Counted from the stretch's first letter, positions 48,271 to 57,408 are shown. The stretch is 64,000 nucleotides of DNA from Roseovarius sp. (GCA_029212365.1 JARGOC010000004.1:1-64000); one strand, 5' to 3'. The notes: generated from the letters alone by a model not told the origin. Program-made: numbers and translations.

Positions 48271-48732
48271 TCATTCCTCATCCACAATATCAAAGAGGTT
48301 GGGCACAGCCGGACAGGGCGCCAGCGAGTTGCCAATCACATCGCTCAGCCGGGTCTGGTGCAGGTACACATAGACCTGCGCGCTCAGCCCCTCCCACAGA
48401 CGATTGGTCATCGACTGCGCGCGTGACCCTGAGGCCGCACCGGATGCCCCTGCCCCTTTGTGCAGCGCATCCACGGTTTCATCTACCGCCTCCAACACCT
48501 CAGTTATACGGATTTCGGATGCGGGCCGTGCCAGGCGATAGCCGCCACCGGGGCCACGCACCGAAGCCACTAATTTGGCACGCCTCAGTTTTACAAACAA
48601 TTGCTCCAGATATGGCAGCGAGATATCCTGGCGCCGCGACACTTCCCCCAAGGTCACCAGGTTTTCATTGTCTTGCAGAGCGATATCGGCCAGGGCGACC
48701 ATGGCGTAGCGTCCTTTGGTACTCAGTTTCAT
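48271..48732 (-). CDS. iscR: Rrf2-family Fe-S regulator IscR-like
   Basis: The 153-residue protein has the Rrf2 winged HTH (MKLSTKGRYAMVALADIAL, ISLPYLEQLFVKLRRAKLV, GPGGGYRLARP). In E. coli IscR three cysteines and a His (near 92-107) bind a [2Fe-2S] cluster. Here that stretch, HKGAGASGAASGSRA, has none; the only cysteine is Cys140. As I recall, Rhodobacter sphaeroides IscR likewise has one cysteine and still responds to iron. It leads and probably represses the suf operon. Confidence 0.93.
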   Translation of the reverse strand: MKLSTKGRYAMVALADIALQDNENLVTLGEVSRRQDISLPYLEQLFVKLRRAKLVASVRGPGGGYRLARPASEIRITEVLEAVDETVDALHKGAGASGAASGSRAQSMTNRLWEGLSAQVYVYLHQTRLSDVIGNSLAPCPAVPNLFDIVDEE

Positions 48733-48902
48733 CTGCGATTCCCTGCGAATTGATTGACCTTGCGCGTCTGAAGTCTTATCTCGCTTTCAACCGTTCCGGC
48801 AAAGACAATAATCCGGGCTGGAATTTAGGAAACGCTCTAAGATGGTTGAGGGATTTCGTCAAGAAATCTGCAAAGCCCCCTGACAAAGGATACCAGGCAC
48901 CG

Positions 48903-49556
48903 ATGCCCGAGGTTATTTTTGCTGGCCCAGAAGGCCGCCTTGAAGGTCGCTACCACCCACAAAAGGAGCGTGATGCACCGATTGCCATCGTGTTACATCC
49001 GCATCCGCAGTTTGGTGGCACGATGAACAACAAGGTTGTCTACAACCTTCATTACGCCTTTTACAATATGGGCTTTACGGTGCTGCGGTTCAATTTCCGT
49101 GGCGTTGGGCGCTCTCAGGGTGAATATGATCAAGGTGTGGGCGAGCTGAGCGATGCCGCCTCCGCCCTCGATTATCTGCAGTCCATGAACAACAATTCCA
49201 AACATTGCTGGGTTGCCGGATTTTCATTCGGGGCCTGGATCGGCATGCAGCTGCTGATGCGCCGGCCTGAGATTACCGGCTTCATCTCGGTTTCTCCGCC
49301 GGCAAACATGTACGACTTTTCGTTCCTGGCCCCCTGCCCGTCTTCTGGGCTGATCATCAATGGGCTGAATGACCGCGTGGCACCGCCCACAGACACCACC
49401 GCATTGGTGAACAAGCTGCATGAGCAGCAGGGCATTACCATTACCCATCAAGAAGTCGAAGGCTCAGGCCACTTCTTTGAAGAGCCCCATATGGACACGA
49501 TGATTGACAGCGTCACCGGCTATGTAAAACGCCGCCTGACTGAAACGACGCGCTGA
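48903..49556 (+). CDS. alpha/beta hydrolase
   Basis: The 217-residue protein has HPHPQFGGTMNNKVV near the N-terminus, the nucleophile elbow GFSFG, an acid in GLNDRV and a His in GSGHFFEE. This is the dienelactone-hydrolase-like group often annotated as alpha/beta hydrolase. The substrate is unknown. ATG 48903 is chosen from conservation; the open frame runs much further upstream across the iscR promoter. It forms a pair with the next gene. Confidence 0.88.
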   Translation: MPEVIFAGPEGRLEGRYHPQKERDAPIAIVLHPHPQFGGTMNNKVVYNLHYAFYNMGFTVLRFNFRGVGRSQGEYDQGVGELSDAASALDYLQSMNNNSKHCWVAGFSFGAWIGMQLLMRRPEITGFISVSPPANMYDFSFLAPCPSSGLIINGLNDRVAPPTDTTALVNKLHEQQGITITHQEVEGSGHFFEEPHMDTMIDSVTGYVKRRLTETTR

Positions 49557-49558
49557 TC

Positions 49559-49816
49559 ATGAGCATCACCGAAGATCTCGCTGATGCGCTGGCTATTGAC
49601 GTCATCAAGGCAATGGATCTCATTGGTGACGAAGAGCTGGCCAACGAAGTCGCCACCATGATGGGGGCCACGTCGCAAACCGCCGAAGAGGCGTTTTTGA
49701 CGGCCGTGCGGGTGCGGCGCGCCAACATCAAGGCGCGCGCCTTCCTGCTGGCAAAGTTACAGAAATTCAAAGCAGATCAAGAGACAGCGAAGACTGCGAC
49801 TAAAACCGACGAGTGA
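49559..49816 (+). CDS. small hypothetical protein
   Basis: The 85-residue protein starts MSITEDLADALAIDVIKAMD and is mostly helical, with a Lys/Thr-rich tail. It has no signal or membrane segment and I recognise no family. It begins two bases after the hydrolase stop and is likely co-transcribed. Confidence 0.75.
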   Translation: MSITEDLADALAIDVIKAMDLIGDEELANEVATMMGATSQTAEEAFLTAVRVRRANIKARAFLLAKLQKFKADQETAKTATKTDE

Positions 49817-49828
49817 TCCCCGTCGTGG

Positions 49829-49871
49829 GCGTTTCGGGCAATACCTGTGGTTCAGGTGTTACGCGAAACGC
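49829..49871. other. two-tier hairpin between convergent genes
   Basis: The outer arms GCGTTTCG and CGAAACGC (8 bp) enclose an inner stem, ACCTG-TGGTT-CAGGT. No long T tract follows on either strand. It lies between a plus-strand and a minus-strand gene end and may block read-through or be a Rho-linked element. Confidence 0.5.
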
Positions 49872-49893
49872 TTTGACGAGGTGAGTGCAAAAA

Positions 49894-50475
49894 TCACTCG
49901 GCCTTTCCAGCCTCAATCGAAATCATCACATTCAGCTCATCGCTGACGTGTGGGGCAAAACCACCCACCCCGAAATCTGACCGCAAGACAGTGGTGGTGG
50001 CATCAAAGCCAGCCCAAGGCTTGCCCTGCATCGGGTGATCGCCGCTTTGGTTCAGTTTGGCATCCAGCACAACGGATTTGGTCATGCCGTTGATGGTCAG
50101 ATCACCTGTGATCAAAGCCGTGGTGTCACCCGTCACCTCAATACCGGTGGAGTCAAAACTGATCATTTCTCCGCCCTTGGCATCAAAGAAATCCGGTGAC
50201 ATGAAATGGGCGAACCGCTCTTCCCAACCGGTGAACAGCGAGTCCAGCGGCATTGATACGCTGACCGAGGATGCGGCGGGATCGTCCTTGTCAAACATGA
50301 TCTCGCCGTCAAAACCTGAGAACATGTTGTAGGTGGTCGAGAATCCCAGGTGAGTGTAGGAAAACACAACCTGGCTATGGCTGGCATCCAGCGTGTATTT
50401 TTCAGAAGCGGCCGAAGCCCCGGTCGCCAAGGCCGCAGCCCCGGCCAGTGCCGCAGCATATATAAAGTGTTTCAT
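49894..50475 (-). CDS. YceI-family periplasmic protein
   Basis: The 193-residue protein has a signal peptide (about 1-22, ASA-AS) and the YceI lipocalin-like pattern YTLDASHSQVVFSYTHLGFS, GDLTINGMTKSVVLDAKLN and SDFGVGG. Such proteins bind isoprenoid-type lipids in the periplasm. It stands alone on the minus strand. Confidence 0.93.
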   Translation of the reverse strand: MKHFIYAAALAGAAALATGASAASEKYTLDASHSQVVFSYTHLGFSTTYNMFSGFDGEIMFDKDDPAASSVSVSMPLDSLFTGWEERFAHFMSPDFFDAKGGEMISFDSTGIEVTGDTTALITGDLTINGMTKSVVLDAKLNQSGDHPMQGKPWAGFDATTTVLRSDFGVGGFAPHVSDELNVMISIEAGKAE

Positions 50476-50601
50476 CAGTGGTCCCTTACAATGACAAGTT
50501 TAAGATCAAACAAGAATTGACCACACACACCGTGCAGGGCAACACCTCAATCTTCAACACCTTGTGTGTATTTGCGAACATCCGCCGATGGCGCGGTGTT
50601 G

Positions 50602-51108
50602 TCAGCTCACCTGGTCCAGTGTGGCCTGCAACGCGCGGGCCGTCGCCTTGTCACGTAAAGGAACCGAAAAAATGATCTGCCCATCCGCATCACGCGCGCT
50701 CAAATGATGGCCTTTCAGTTTAATCTCAGCCATCTTATCAAAGGCATGACAGGCTTCAACGAACGGGGTGTTTGCTTGATCGCGCTTGATCACACGCAGT
50801 TCACGTTTGAGCGTATCAATCTGAATTTCCGGCATTTCAGCCCGGCGGTTGACCGAAAAGACAAACATCATCCCCAGCGCCAGCATCACCACGGACACCA
50901 GAAGCTTGATCAATTGCATGGCCGCGTCACCGGCTTCCACCGGCACCAACCACAGACCCAGCGCAGAAATGCACAAAACCGATCCCAAAAATATGCGCCC
51001 GCCACGATTGACCGACGCAGGTTTCTTCAGTGTTTCGCGCAACGCTTTGGTTTGATCGAAATCAGGTGCAACGCTTAACGCAGCATGTGTGTCACTCAGA
51101 GCAACCAT
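50602..51108 (-). CDS. two-TM hypothetical membrane protein
   Basis: The 168-residue protein has two membrane segments (about 37-57 and 64-84) and a C-terminal soluble domain that starts at the RRAEMPEIQIDTLKRELRVI stretch. It has no family motif I know. It is divergent from rpsF. The 250 bases between (51109-51358) probably hold both promoters, including the ribosomal operon promoter. Confidence 0.75.
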   Translation of the reverse strand: MVALSDTHAALSVAPDFDQTKALRETLKKPASVNRGGRIFLGSVLCISALGLWLVPVEAGDAAMQLIKLLVSVVMLALGMMFVFSVNRRAEMPEIQIDTLKRELRVIKRDQANTPFVEACHAFDKMAEIKLKGHHLSARDADGQIIFSVPLRDKATARALQATLDQVS

Positions 51109-51358
51109 GTCAGACCTCTTTTATTGTCCTGTCCCCGGTTGGGAGTGTCGACAGGAAAAGCGACCAGAATGCGGCACCAACACGGAGAAATTTGGCCGCT
51201 TCACCTCCTGCCTCCAGCCCCCCTTGTCTGCATGGGAAATCCATCGTATACGCCAGCCTCCTTCCGCAGTTTTTTTGAACCGCGCAGTCTCTCGTGGATG
51301 GGTCGTGGAAGGATTGGCCCCCCTATGAAATGCGCCTTGACAGAAGTGGAAACGATCC

Positions 51359-51712
51359 ATGTCTCTTTATGAGCATGTCTTTATCGCGCGTCAGGACTTG
51401 TCCAACACGCAAGCTGAAGGCCTTATCGAACATTTTGGTACAGTCCTTGCCGACAATGGCGGCAAACTCGTCGAGCACGAGTATTGGGGCGTCAAAACGA
51501 TGGCCTACAAGATCAACAAAAACCGCAAGGGCCATTATGCCTACCTGAAAACCGATGCACCTGCAGCGGCTATTCAGGAAATGGAGCGCCTTATGCGCCT
51601 GCACGACGATGTTATGCGCGTGCTGACCATCAAGGTCGACGAGCACGTCGAAGGCCCCAGCGTACAAATGCAAAAACGTGACGAACGCAGCGACCGCCGC
51701 GAGCGCCGCTAA
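51359..51712 (+). CDS. rpsF: 30S ribosomal protein S6
   Basis: The 117-residue protein starts MSLYEHVFIARQDLSNTQAE and has the S6 sequence GVKTMAYKINKNRKGHY. The basic tail (RDERSDRRERR) is common. First gene of the rpsF-rpsR-rplI operon. Confidence 0.97.
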   Translation: MSLYEHVFIARQDLSNTQAEGLIEHFGTVLADNGGKLVEHEYWGVKTMAYKINKNRKGHYAYLKTDAPAAAIQEMERLMRLHDDVMRVLTIKVDEHVEGPSVQMQKRDERSDRRERR

Positions 51713-51737
51713 TCACCTGAAGAAAGGATACTAAGTT

Positions 51738-51965
51738 ATGGCTGCAAAACCATTTTTCCGCCGTCGCAAAGTCTGCCCCTTCTCGGGTGAGAACGCGCCA
51801 AAGATTGATTACAAAGACACGAAACTGCTGCAACGCTACATCTCTGAGCGTGGCAAAATCGTGCCGTCCCGTATCACCGCCGTTTCGGCCAAGAAACAAC
51901 GCGAGCTGGCCCGTGCCATCAAACGCGCACGTTTTCTGGCCTTGCTGCCCTACGCTGTGAAGTAA
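51738..51965 (+). CDS. rpsR: 30S ribosomal protein S18
   Basis: The 75-residue protein has the typical [20 protein letters not shown] beginning and [28 protein letters not shown] precedes the ATG. It binds S6 in the small subunit. It is followed by rplI after 12 bases. Confidence 0.97.
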   Translation: MAAKPFFRRRKVCPFSGENAPKIDYKDTKLLQRYISERGKIVPSRITAVSAKKQRELARAIKRARFLALLPYAVK

Positions 51966-51977
51966 GGAGAAACCCAA

Positions 51978-52604
51978 ATGCAAGTTATCCTTCTTGAACG
52001 TGTGGCCAAGCTGGGCCAAATGGGCGAAGTTGTCGATGTGAAGCCGGGCTATGCCCGTAACTTCTTGCTGCCTCAGGGCAAAGCACTGTCGGCATCCGAG
52101 CGTAACATTGCGGATTTTGAAACCCGCAAAGCACAGCTTGAAGCCAACAACCTGGAAACCCGCAAAGAAGCCGAAGTCATGGCTGAAAAGCTGGATGGTC
52201 AGCAGTTCATCGTGATTCGTCAGGCTTCGGATGCCGGTGCGTTGTACGGATCGGTTTCGACCCGTGATGCCGCTGAAGCAGCTATTGAGGGTGGGTTCAC
52301 TGTCGATCGCAAGCAGGTCGCCCTGGCCCGCCCGATCAAAGATCTGGGTCTGCACGATGTTATCGTGTCTTTGCACCCCGAAGTCTCGGCAACCATCGAA
52401 TTGAACGTGGCCCGCTCGGCAGAAGAAGCCGAATTGCAAGCCTCAGGCAAATCCATCCAGGATGCTGCCGCCGAAGCTGAAGAAGCTGCTGAATTCGAAA
52501 TCGCTGAACTGTTCGAAGACATCGGGTCTGCGGCGAATGACGACGATGATCTAGCCGCATCCGTTGCAGACAGCAACGATGAAGACGAGACATCCGAAGG
52601 CTGA
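51978..52604 (+). CDS. rplI: 50S ribosomal protein L9, extended
   Basis: The N-terminal domain [20 protein letters not shown] is standard L9. At 208 residues it is about 55 longer than the E. coli protein because of an acidic tail rich in Glu, Asp and Ala (about 150-208), as in other alphaproteobacteria. AAGGAG precedes the ATG. Confidence 0.97.
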   Translation: MQVILLERVAKLGQMGEVVDVKPGYARNFLLPQGKALSASERNIADFETRKAQLEANNLETRKEAEVMAEKLDGQQFIVIRQASDAGALYGSVSTRDAAEAAIEGGFTVDRKQVALARPIKDLGLHDVIVSLHPEVSATIELNVARSAEEAELQASGKSIQDAAAEAEEAAEFEIAELFEDIGSAANDDDDLAASVADSNDEDETSEG

Positions 52605-52625
52605 TCCCGCTAAATATTTTTTTGG

Positions 52626-52657
52626 AGGCCGCTTTGTTTTACCAAGGCGGCCTTTTT
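52626..52657 (+). terminator. terminator of the rpsF-rpsR-rplI operon
   Basis: AGGCCGC near 52626 pairs with GGCGGCC before a run of five T at 52653-52657. It lies directly after rplI. Confidence 0.88.
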
Positions 52658-52954
52658 ACGTGAGGGATACAAACATCGACAGTTGTATGCCTTAGGTGTT
52701 ATAAGTGTTACGCGATGGCCAAACGGCCAATTTGTTCAATCGCATTTAGAGGCGCCGAATTGGGGGCGACGTATGACCAGATATTTTAACTTTGCTGAGT
52801 ATCAGCTGTGTCGATGCCTCGCGGTGAGTTTTGCAATTTTGAAGCTGCCAGACATGCGCCCAGCTATGGCCTTTGCCAAAATCAGCCCCTCGGAATTGCC
52901 CCCTCAGTTTCGCACGCGTCACCTCGGTTTTGCCCAGACTTCGGTACCCCCAAA
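52658..52954. other. intergenic stretch upstream of luxR
   Basis: About 300 bases precede the chosen luxR start. The luxR frame is open from 52808 but the encoded sequence is not LuxR-like before 52955. A near-direct repeat, GTGTTATAAGTGTTA, is seen at about 52697-52711. The stretch presumably holds the luxR promoter. No gene seen. Confidence 0.35.
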
Positions 52955-53656
52955 ATGGAGCTGATTGACCTTGCAGCCACCCCCGAAGGGCGCCATGATT
53001 TTGTGGATTATCTTTCCAATATTTGTAACACGCTGGATCTCGATTATGCCTCCTATGCATCGACAAATCCTGTAAGCGGCAAGGTTGTGGCCTTCACCAC
53101 CTATCCCGATGCTTGGCGTGATCACTACATGCAACAGAACCTTCATCTGAGCGACCCTACTCTGCATAGCGCCGGGCGCAGCATTGCCCCAGTGGACTGG
53201 ACGCGCCTTGAGCAGACCAAAGCCTTTGGCAATATCTTCTCGCAGGCACAAGATTTCGGGTTGCCCGATGTTGGTATGACAGTGCCGATCCGCGGCCCCT
53301 ACGGCGAAACCGGGTTGTTCAGCGTCACGTCGAATACCACGCCCCACAAATGGGCCACGCTGAAAAAGCATATCATTGCAGATCTACAGTTGAGCGCGGT
53401 CTACATGCACGACAGGGTTATGAAGTCTGACCACCTGCTGGATATTCTGCGGTATCCTGCCTTGTCTGCGCGTGAGATTGAGATCCTGCAATGGGTGGCT
53501 GTTGGTAAATCACAGCAGGACATCGGCGATATCTTGTCTATTTCACCCCGCACGGTTGAGGTGCATTTGCGCTCCAGCCGTGAGAAACTCAGCGCGCTAA
53601 CCACCTCACAAGCTGTCGGTCGCGCCGTCAGCATGGGTCTGATTTATCCGGGGTAA
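52955..53656 (+). CDS. luxR: LuxR-type acyl-homoserine-lactone receptor
   Basis: The 233-residue regulator has an autoinducer-binding domain (about 10-160) with all the key pocket residues by alignment: Trp54, Tyr58, Asp67, Pro68 and Trp82. The C-terminal HTH starts LSAREIEILQWVAVGKSQQD. It lies directly upstream of luxI, the classical quorum-sensing pair. I choose ATG 52955, where the LuxR-like sequence begins (MELIDLAATPEG); the ribosome binding site is weak, and 52808 is the longest alternative. Confidence 0.92.
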   Translation: MELIDLAATPEGRHDFVDYLSNICNTLDLDYASYASTNPVSGKVVAFTTYPDAWRDHYMQQNLHLSDPTLHSAGRSIAPVDWTRLEQTKAFGNIFSQAQDFGLPDVGMTVPIRGPYGETGLFSVTSNTTPHKWATLKKHIIADLQLSAVYMHDRVMKSDHLLDILRYPALSAREIEILQWVAVGKSQQDIGDILSISPRTVEVHLRSSREKLSALTTSQAVGRAVSMGLIYPG

Positions 53657-53762
53657 ACCCATAAATTTACCCTTGGTAATCCCAAAAGATTGCCTTGGGT
53701 AATCCCAAAAAGCGCGAACCTATTAACAAATAGTTAATAAGTTTCGATCCCATATACGGGAT
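53651..53762. promoter_or_regulatory. operator-like dyad cluster in the luxR-luxI gap
   Basis: Four kinds of inverted repeats occur within 112 bases. GGGTAAA/TTTACCC spans 53651-53672, across the luxR stop. A tandem pair follows: CCTTGGTAATCCCAAAA at 53671-53687 and CCTTGGGTAATCCCAAAA at 53693-53710, each a TTGG(G)-TAAT-CCCAA dyad, offset 22 bases (two helical turns). ATTAAC-AAATA-GTTAAT lies at 53722-53738, and ATCCC-ATATAC-GGGAT at 53747-53762. One or more are probably binding sites for the adjacent LuxR or another regulator of luxI. Confidence 0.6.
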
Positions 53763-53835
53763 TTCCCCAATATCCAATGTTGGCGAGACCAATTAGACTC
53801 CTCCTCAATATTCAAAACTGCTGAGGGGAACAGAT

Positions 53836-54630
53836 ATGATTATTATAGTAGACGGCATTAACAAATCTAAATTTACGACGATTCTTGACGATATGTACAA
53901 ATTACGGGCCCGCGTGTTTCAAGACCGCATGGGTTGGGATGTGCGTGTTACCAATGGTCGTGAAATAGATGAGTTTGATGAACTTGATCCGGCATATGTG
54001 ATTTGCCTGGATGATGAGTATGAGGTTGTCGGTTGTGCCCGGCTTTTGCAAACAACCGGCCCACATATGCTGTCTGATGTATTTTATGATATTCTGGATG
54101 GTGAGCCGCCTTTGCGCAGCGCTATGATTTGGGAAAGCACCCGCTTTTGCGTGGATCGTGACCGTCTGGAAAAAGGGAGCGCACGCAATTCAGTCTCTTA
54201 CGCCACGTGTGAATTGATGGCAGGAATCCTGGAATACGGTCAAAACTCAGGGATCTCAGATATCATCACGGTGATTGATCCTGTGATGGATCGCGTTCTC
54301 AAGCGATCGGATAACGCACCCTATGGCTATGTTGGCAAAACCGCGCAAATGGGAAAGGTCAAAGCCCTGGCAGCCTTGTGTGATTGCACCGATGAGCGGA
54401 TCAACAAAGTCCGGGCTTTTGCCGGAATTGAAGGCGAGATTTTCCTCGATGAAGATGTCGTCATTGCTGCTGAGCAGGCGAAAAACCCCGGCATTATGGA
54501 ATCAGAGTTGCACAGCTATTGCGATGAACAGCTGCTTTCTGCCACGTCAGAGCGGGAACGCTCAGATGCTTTGGCCCTGAAAGACGCAATCATCGAGATG
54601 CTTCGTGCGCGCCGGATGAGTGACGCCTGA
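53836..54630 (+). CDS. luxI: LuxI-type acyl-homoserine-lactone synthase
   Basis: The 264-residue enzyme makes acyl-homoserine lactone from S-adenosylmethionine and an acylated carrier. Invariant residues fall at family positions: Arg24, Phe28, Trp34, Asp45, Asp48, Arg69, Glu100 and Arg103. It is about 50 residues longer than typical LuxI because of a C-terminal helical extension (about 212-264) with MLRARRMSDA at the end. GAGGGGA precedes ATG. The acyl chain cannot be read from the sequence. Confidence 0.95.
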   Translation: MIIIVDGINKSKFTTILDDMYKLRARVFQDRMGWDVRVTNGREIDEFDELDPAYVICLDDEYEVVGCARLLQTTGPHMLSDVFYDILDGEPPLRSAMIWESTRFCVDRDRLEKGSARNSVSYATCELMAGILEYGQNSGISDIITVIDPVMDRVLKRSDNAPYGYVGKTAQMGKVKALAALCDCTDERINKVRAFAGIEGEIFLDEDVVIAAEQAKNPGIMESELHSYCDEQLLSATSERERSDALALKDAIIEMLRARRMSDA

Positions 54631-54696
54631 CCCCCAACTTGCGTTGCCAATTTGACGGCTGGATTTGACCACCCACCGTTCCCTTGCGCAAACGAA

Positions 54697-54723
54697 GAGG
54701 GCCGCCCCGGCAGGGCGGCCCAC
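54697..54723. terminator. bidirectional terminator between luxI and tig
   Basis: GGGCCGCCC and GGGCGGCCC pair around CGGCA. It lies between the convergent luxI and tig ends. There is no strong T run on either side, so a bidirectional role is inferred. Confidence 0.65.
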
Positions 54724-54752
54724 ATTCATTGCGTCATACAACGGATAGATAA

Positions 54753-56084
54753 TTACATATCTTCCAGAGCTTCCAGAGCCTTCTGAAGATCGTCTTTGCT
54801 GATCTCTTTCTCGGTCACTTTGGCTTGCTCAAACGCATATTCAACCACTTTGTCCTCAAAGATCGGCGCACGCATCTGTTGTTGCATACCCGGATTGGAC
54901 TGAACGTATTCAAAGAACTCGCGCTCTTGGCCTGGGTATTGACGCGCCTGCTCCATGACCGCTTGGGACATTTCAGCATCTGACACTTCAACCTCAGATT
55001 TACGGCCCAGCTCGGCCAACAAAAGACCCAGACGAACGCGGCGCTCGGCCAGCTCGGTGTGCTCTTTGGTGGTTTCGATTTCAGGGTGATCATGCCCCTC
55101 AACATCGGGGTTTTCGTCATGCCACAGCTGGTGCGCGATCTGCTTGGCTTCGACCTCAACCATGGTGGGAGGCAATTCAAAGCTGACCTTCTTATCCAGC
55201 GCGTCCAGCAGGTTACGCTTCATGACGGCCCGCGCCGCACCTGAGTATTCCTGCTCCAGACGTTCGCTGATCTGAGTTTTCAACGCCGCCAGATCCTCGG
55301 ACCCAAACTTTGTTGCCAACTCGTCATTGATCTCAGCGGCAACCGGCTCTTTGACCGCTTTGATGGTGCACTCAAACACAGCCTCTTTGCCCGCCAGATG
55401 CTCGGCCTGATACTCGGCCGGGAAAGAAACCGTTACGGCCTTTTCCTCACCGGCTTTCACGCCAACCAGCTGTTCTTCGAAGCCGGGGATAAAGCTGTTG
55501 GAGCCCAACACCAGCGGATAATCTTCAGCGCTGCCACCTTCAAAGGCTTCGCCGTCCACTTTGCCAAGGAAATCCATTTCAATCTGGTCGCCGTCTTTGG
55601 CCTTGGAGCCCTTCTTGCGATCTTTGAAATCCTGCGCGTTCTCGGCCAGGTTGCCCAAGGCTTCTTCCACCGCAGCGTCGTCGGCTTTGACAACCAGTTT
55701 TTCCAGCTTGATCTTGCTCAGGTCGATTTCCGGAACCTCAGGCAATGCCTCATAAGACATTTCGACTTCGACGTCGTCGCCCTCTTTCCAGTCTTCATTG
55801 GTCATTTTGACCGCAGGTTCACCTGCGGGGCGTTCGCCCTTGTCTTCAAAATGCTGAGTCATCGCGCCGTCAACAGCTTCCTGCATGGCTTCACCCAGCA
55901 CACGCTGGCCAAACTGTTTTTTCAACAGAGGCAGCGGAACCTTGCCCTTGCGAAAGCCCTTCATTTCGACGTCGGGTTGCGCTTCTTTAAGCTTTTCCAG
56001 AACTTTATCGTCCAGTTCCTTGGCGCTCAGTGTCATTGTGTAGGCGCGTTTCAGCCCCTCGTTCAGTGTCTCGGTGACCTGCAT
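54753..56084 (-). CDS. tig: trigger factor
   Basis: The 443-residue ribosome-bound chaperone has the ribosome-docking signature [14 protein letters not shown] in its N-domain (about 40-55), a peptidyl-prolyl isomerase domain (about 160-250, with [20 protein letters not shown]), and a C-terminal helical arm domain. It folds nascent proteins. GAGGACG precedes ATG 56084. The longer open frame upstream is not conserved. Confidence 0.95.
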   Translation of the reverse strand: MQVTETLNEGLKRAYTMTLSAKELDDKVLEKLKEAQPDVEMKGFRKGKVPLPLLKKQFGQRVLGEAMQEAVDGAMTQHFEDKGERPAGEPAVKMTNEDWKEGDDVEVEMSYEALPEVPEIDLSKIKLEKLVVKADDAAVEEALGNLAENAQDFKDRKKGSKAKDGDQIEMDFLGKVDGEAFEGGSAEDYPLVLGSNSFIPGFEEQLVGVKAGEEKAVTVSFPAEYQAEHLAGKEAVFECTIKAVKEPVAAEINDELATKFGSEDLAALKTQISERLEQEYSGAARAVMKRNLLDALDKKVSFELPPTMVEVEAKQIAHQLWHDENPDVEGHDHPEIETTKEHTELAERRVRLGLLLAELGRKSEVEVSDAEMSQAVMEQARQYPGQEREFFEYVQSNPGMQQQMRAPIFEDKVVEYAFEQAKVTEKEISKDDLQKALEALEDM

Positions 56085-56410
56085 AGTCGTCCTCATCCAT
56101 TGCATCGGGCCGCAGAGGCGTCTGCGGCGGTCAAAATCAGTGGCCCTTCTAGGGTTGAGCGCCATATGATGCAAGCAGATAAGACCGGGAATCCCCAACG
56201 ATATCACAATAAATGGGATTTTGCGGTGTCCATCCCCGCCCTGATCGCGCGGCTTGATCGCCTGTCGCCGCTGTCAGGCCCGGATCACGCGCTTCCATGC
56301 CGACCCAACCGGCGCGCTGTGGCTGCAAACCAGCTTTGCAGGCCACGATCCCCCAAAGGTTTTCCCGCGTTCCACTGTATGCGAAACCAAGAGCCGACTT
56401 AACGTGACCG
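56085..56410. other. intergenic stretch between lysR and tig
   Basis: About 325 bases between the start of tig and the end of the LysR gene, both on the minus strand. It must hold the tig promoter. Open frames here (for example 56149-56601 minus) run antisense or in other frames of LysR and are not credible. Confidence 0.4.
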
Positions 56411-57400
56411 CTAACTGTTTGAAAAACCAGTTTCAGAGACAGAAGCACTGGACCTTCCGCGCTTTGTTGCCGCCCGGTGCAATGCCTGTTTGAACGCCCG
56501 CCCAGCAGGTGAGAGGCTGCTGTCTGAGCGAAACGAAATGCCAATAGGCCCCTGACCAAAGGGGACAGCCCAATCCAGCTGGGAAAGGTGCCCGTTTTCA
56601 ACGTCTTGCGCGACCACTTCTGCCGGCATCAGCCCAATCAATTCACGCGATTGCAGCAGAGCACGGTTGGCCAGATAGGACACAGATTCAATCGCCAAAG
56701 GTGGCTCATATTGCTGCTGTCCCACAAAAAAGTGGTTGATTTGACGGCGCAACGAGGTTTCAAGCGGCGGCAATATCCAGCCAAAGGGCTTGATCTGCTC
56801 AAACGACACGGATCGTTTGCTGGCCAGCGGATGGAGGTTGCCCACGACCGCAACAATGCGATCCTCAAACAGGCTTTCCTGTTGGATCTTGTCCCGGTGC
56901 CGGTGTGACGGCAGGCGCCCGACCACCAGATCAATTTCACCTGACAGCAAGGCGGGCATCAACACCTCATTGGTGCCTTCCCTGATTTTGATCGCCACTT
57001 TGGGGCGCTCTGCCAGCAGATTATCAATCGCCTCTGGCAACAGCCCGGTCGAGGCCGCCAGCAGCGTGCCAACAACCACCCGGCCCGCGTTGCCTTCGTT
57101 CAGGTCATCCAACTCCTGCGCTGCGTTTGAGACCTGTGCAAAGATCAGCTTGCCATGTCGGATCATTGTTTCGCCAAACACCGTGGGGATCACACCGCGA
57201 TTGGTGCGGCTGAACAGTTTGACCTCAAAATCCAGTTCCAAATCCTGGATCATCTTGGTGGCGGCGGGCTGAGATATGCCCAGTTCACGCGCTGCATTCT
57301 GAATGTTGCCATGCCTGCCGACAGCCACCAACAGGCGCAATTGGCGCAGTTTCAGCCGCGTCAGGGCACGATCAACAATGCGGGAATGGCTGGCGCTCAT
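56411..57400 (-). CDS. LysR-family regulator of the catabolic locus
   Basis: The 329-residue protein has an N-terminal HTH (LRQLRLLVAVGRHGNIQNAA, GISQPAATKMIQDLE) and a substrate-binding domain (about 95-310). It resembles the GbpR/PcaQ-like subgroup. It lies eight bases after the aspartate-dehydrogenase-like gene, transcribed together and away from the DHDPS-HAAO-TRAP operon. Its likely target is the divergent gap at 58186-58345, with a ring-compound intermediate as inducer, which is an inference. Confidence 0.9.
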   Translation of the reverse strand: MSASHSRIVDRALTRLKLRQLRLLVAVGRHGNIQNAARELGISQPAATKMIQDLELDFEVKLFSRTNRGVIPTVFGETMIRHGKLIFAQVSNAAQELDDLNEGNAGRVVVGTLLAASTGLLPEAIDNLLAERPKVAIKIREGTNEVLMPALLSGEIDLVVGRLPSHRHRDKIQQESLFEDRIVAVVGNLHPLASKRSVSFEQIKPFGWILPPLETSLRRQINHFFVGQQQYEPPLAIESVSYLANRALLQSRELIGLMPAEVVAQDVENGHLSQLDWAVPFGQGPIGISFRSDSSLSPAGRAFKQALHRAATKRGRSSASVSETGFSNS

Positions 57401-57408
57401 GGGATGTC

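Noticed and set aside
48231..48902. upstream extension of the alpha/beta hydrolase frame
   Set aside because: It runs antisense to iscR and across its promoter and is unlike hydrolases.
52808..52954. N-terminal extension of luxR
   Set aside because: The encoded residues are not LuxR-like and the recognised domain begins at the ATG 52955 region; kept only as an alternative start.
55398..56402. 334-codon plus-strand frame
   Set aside because: It is the antisense of the trigger-factor gene, with no protein signature.
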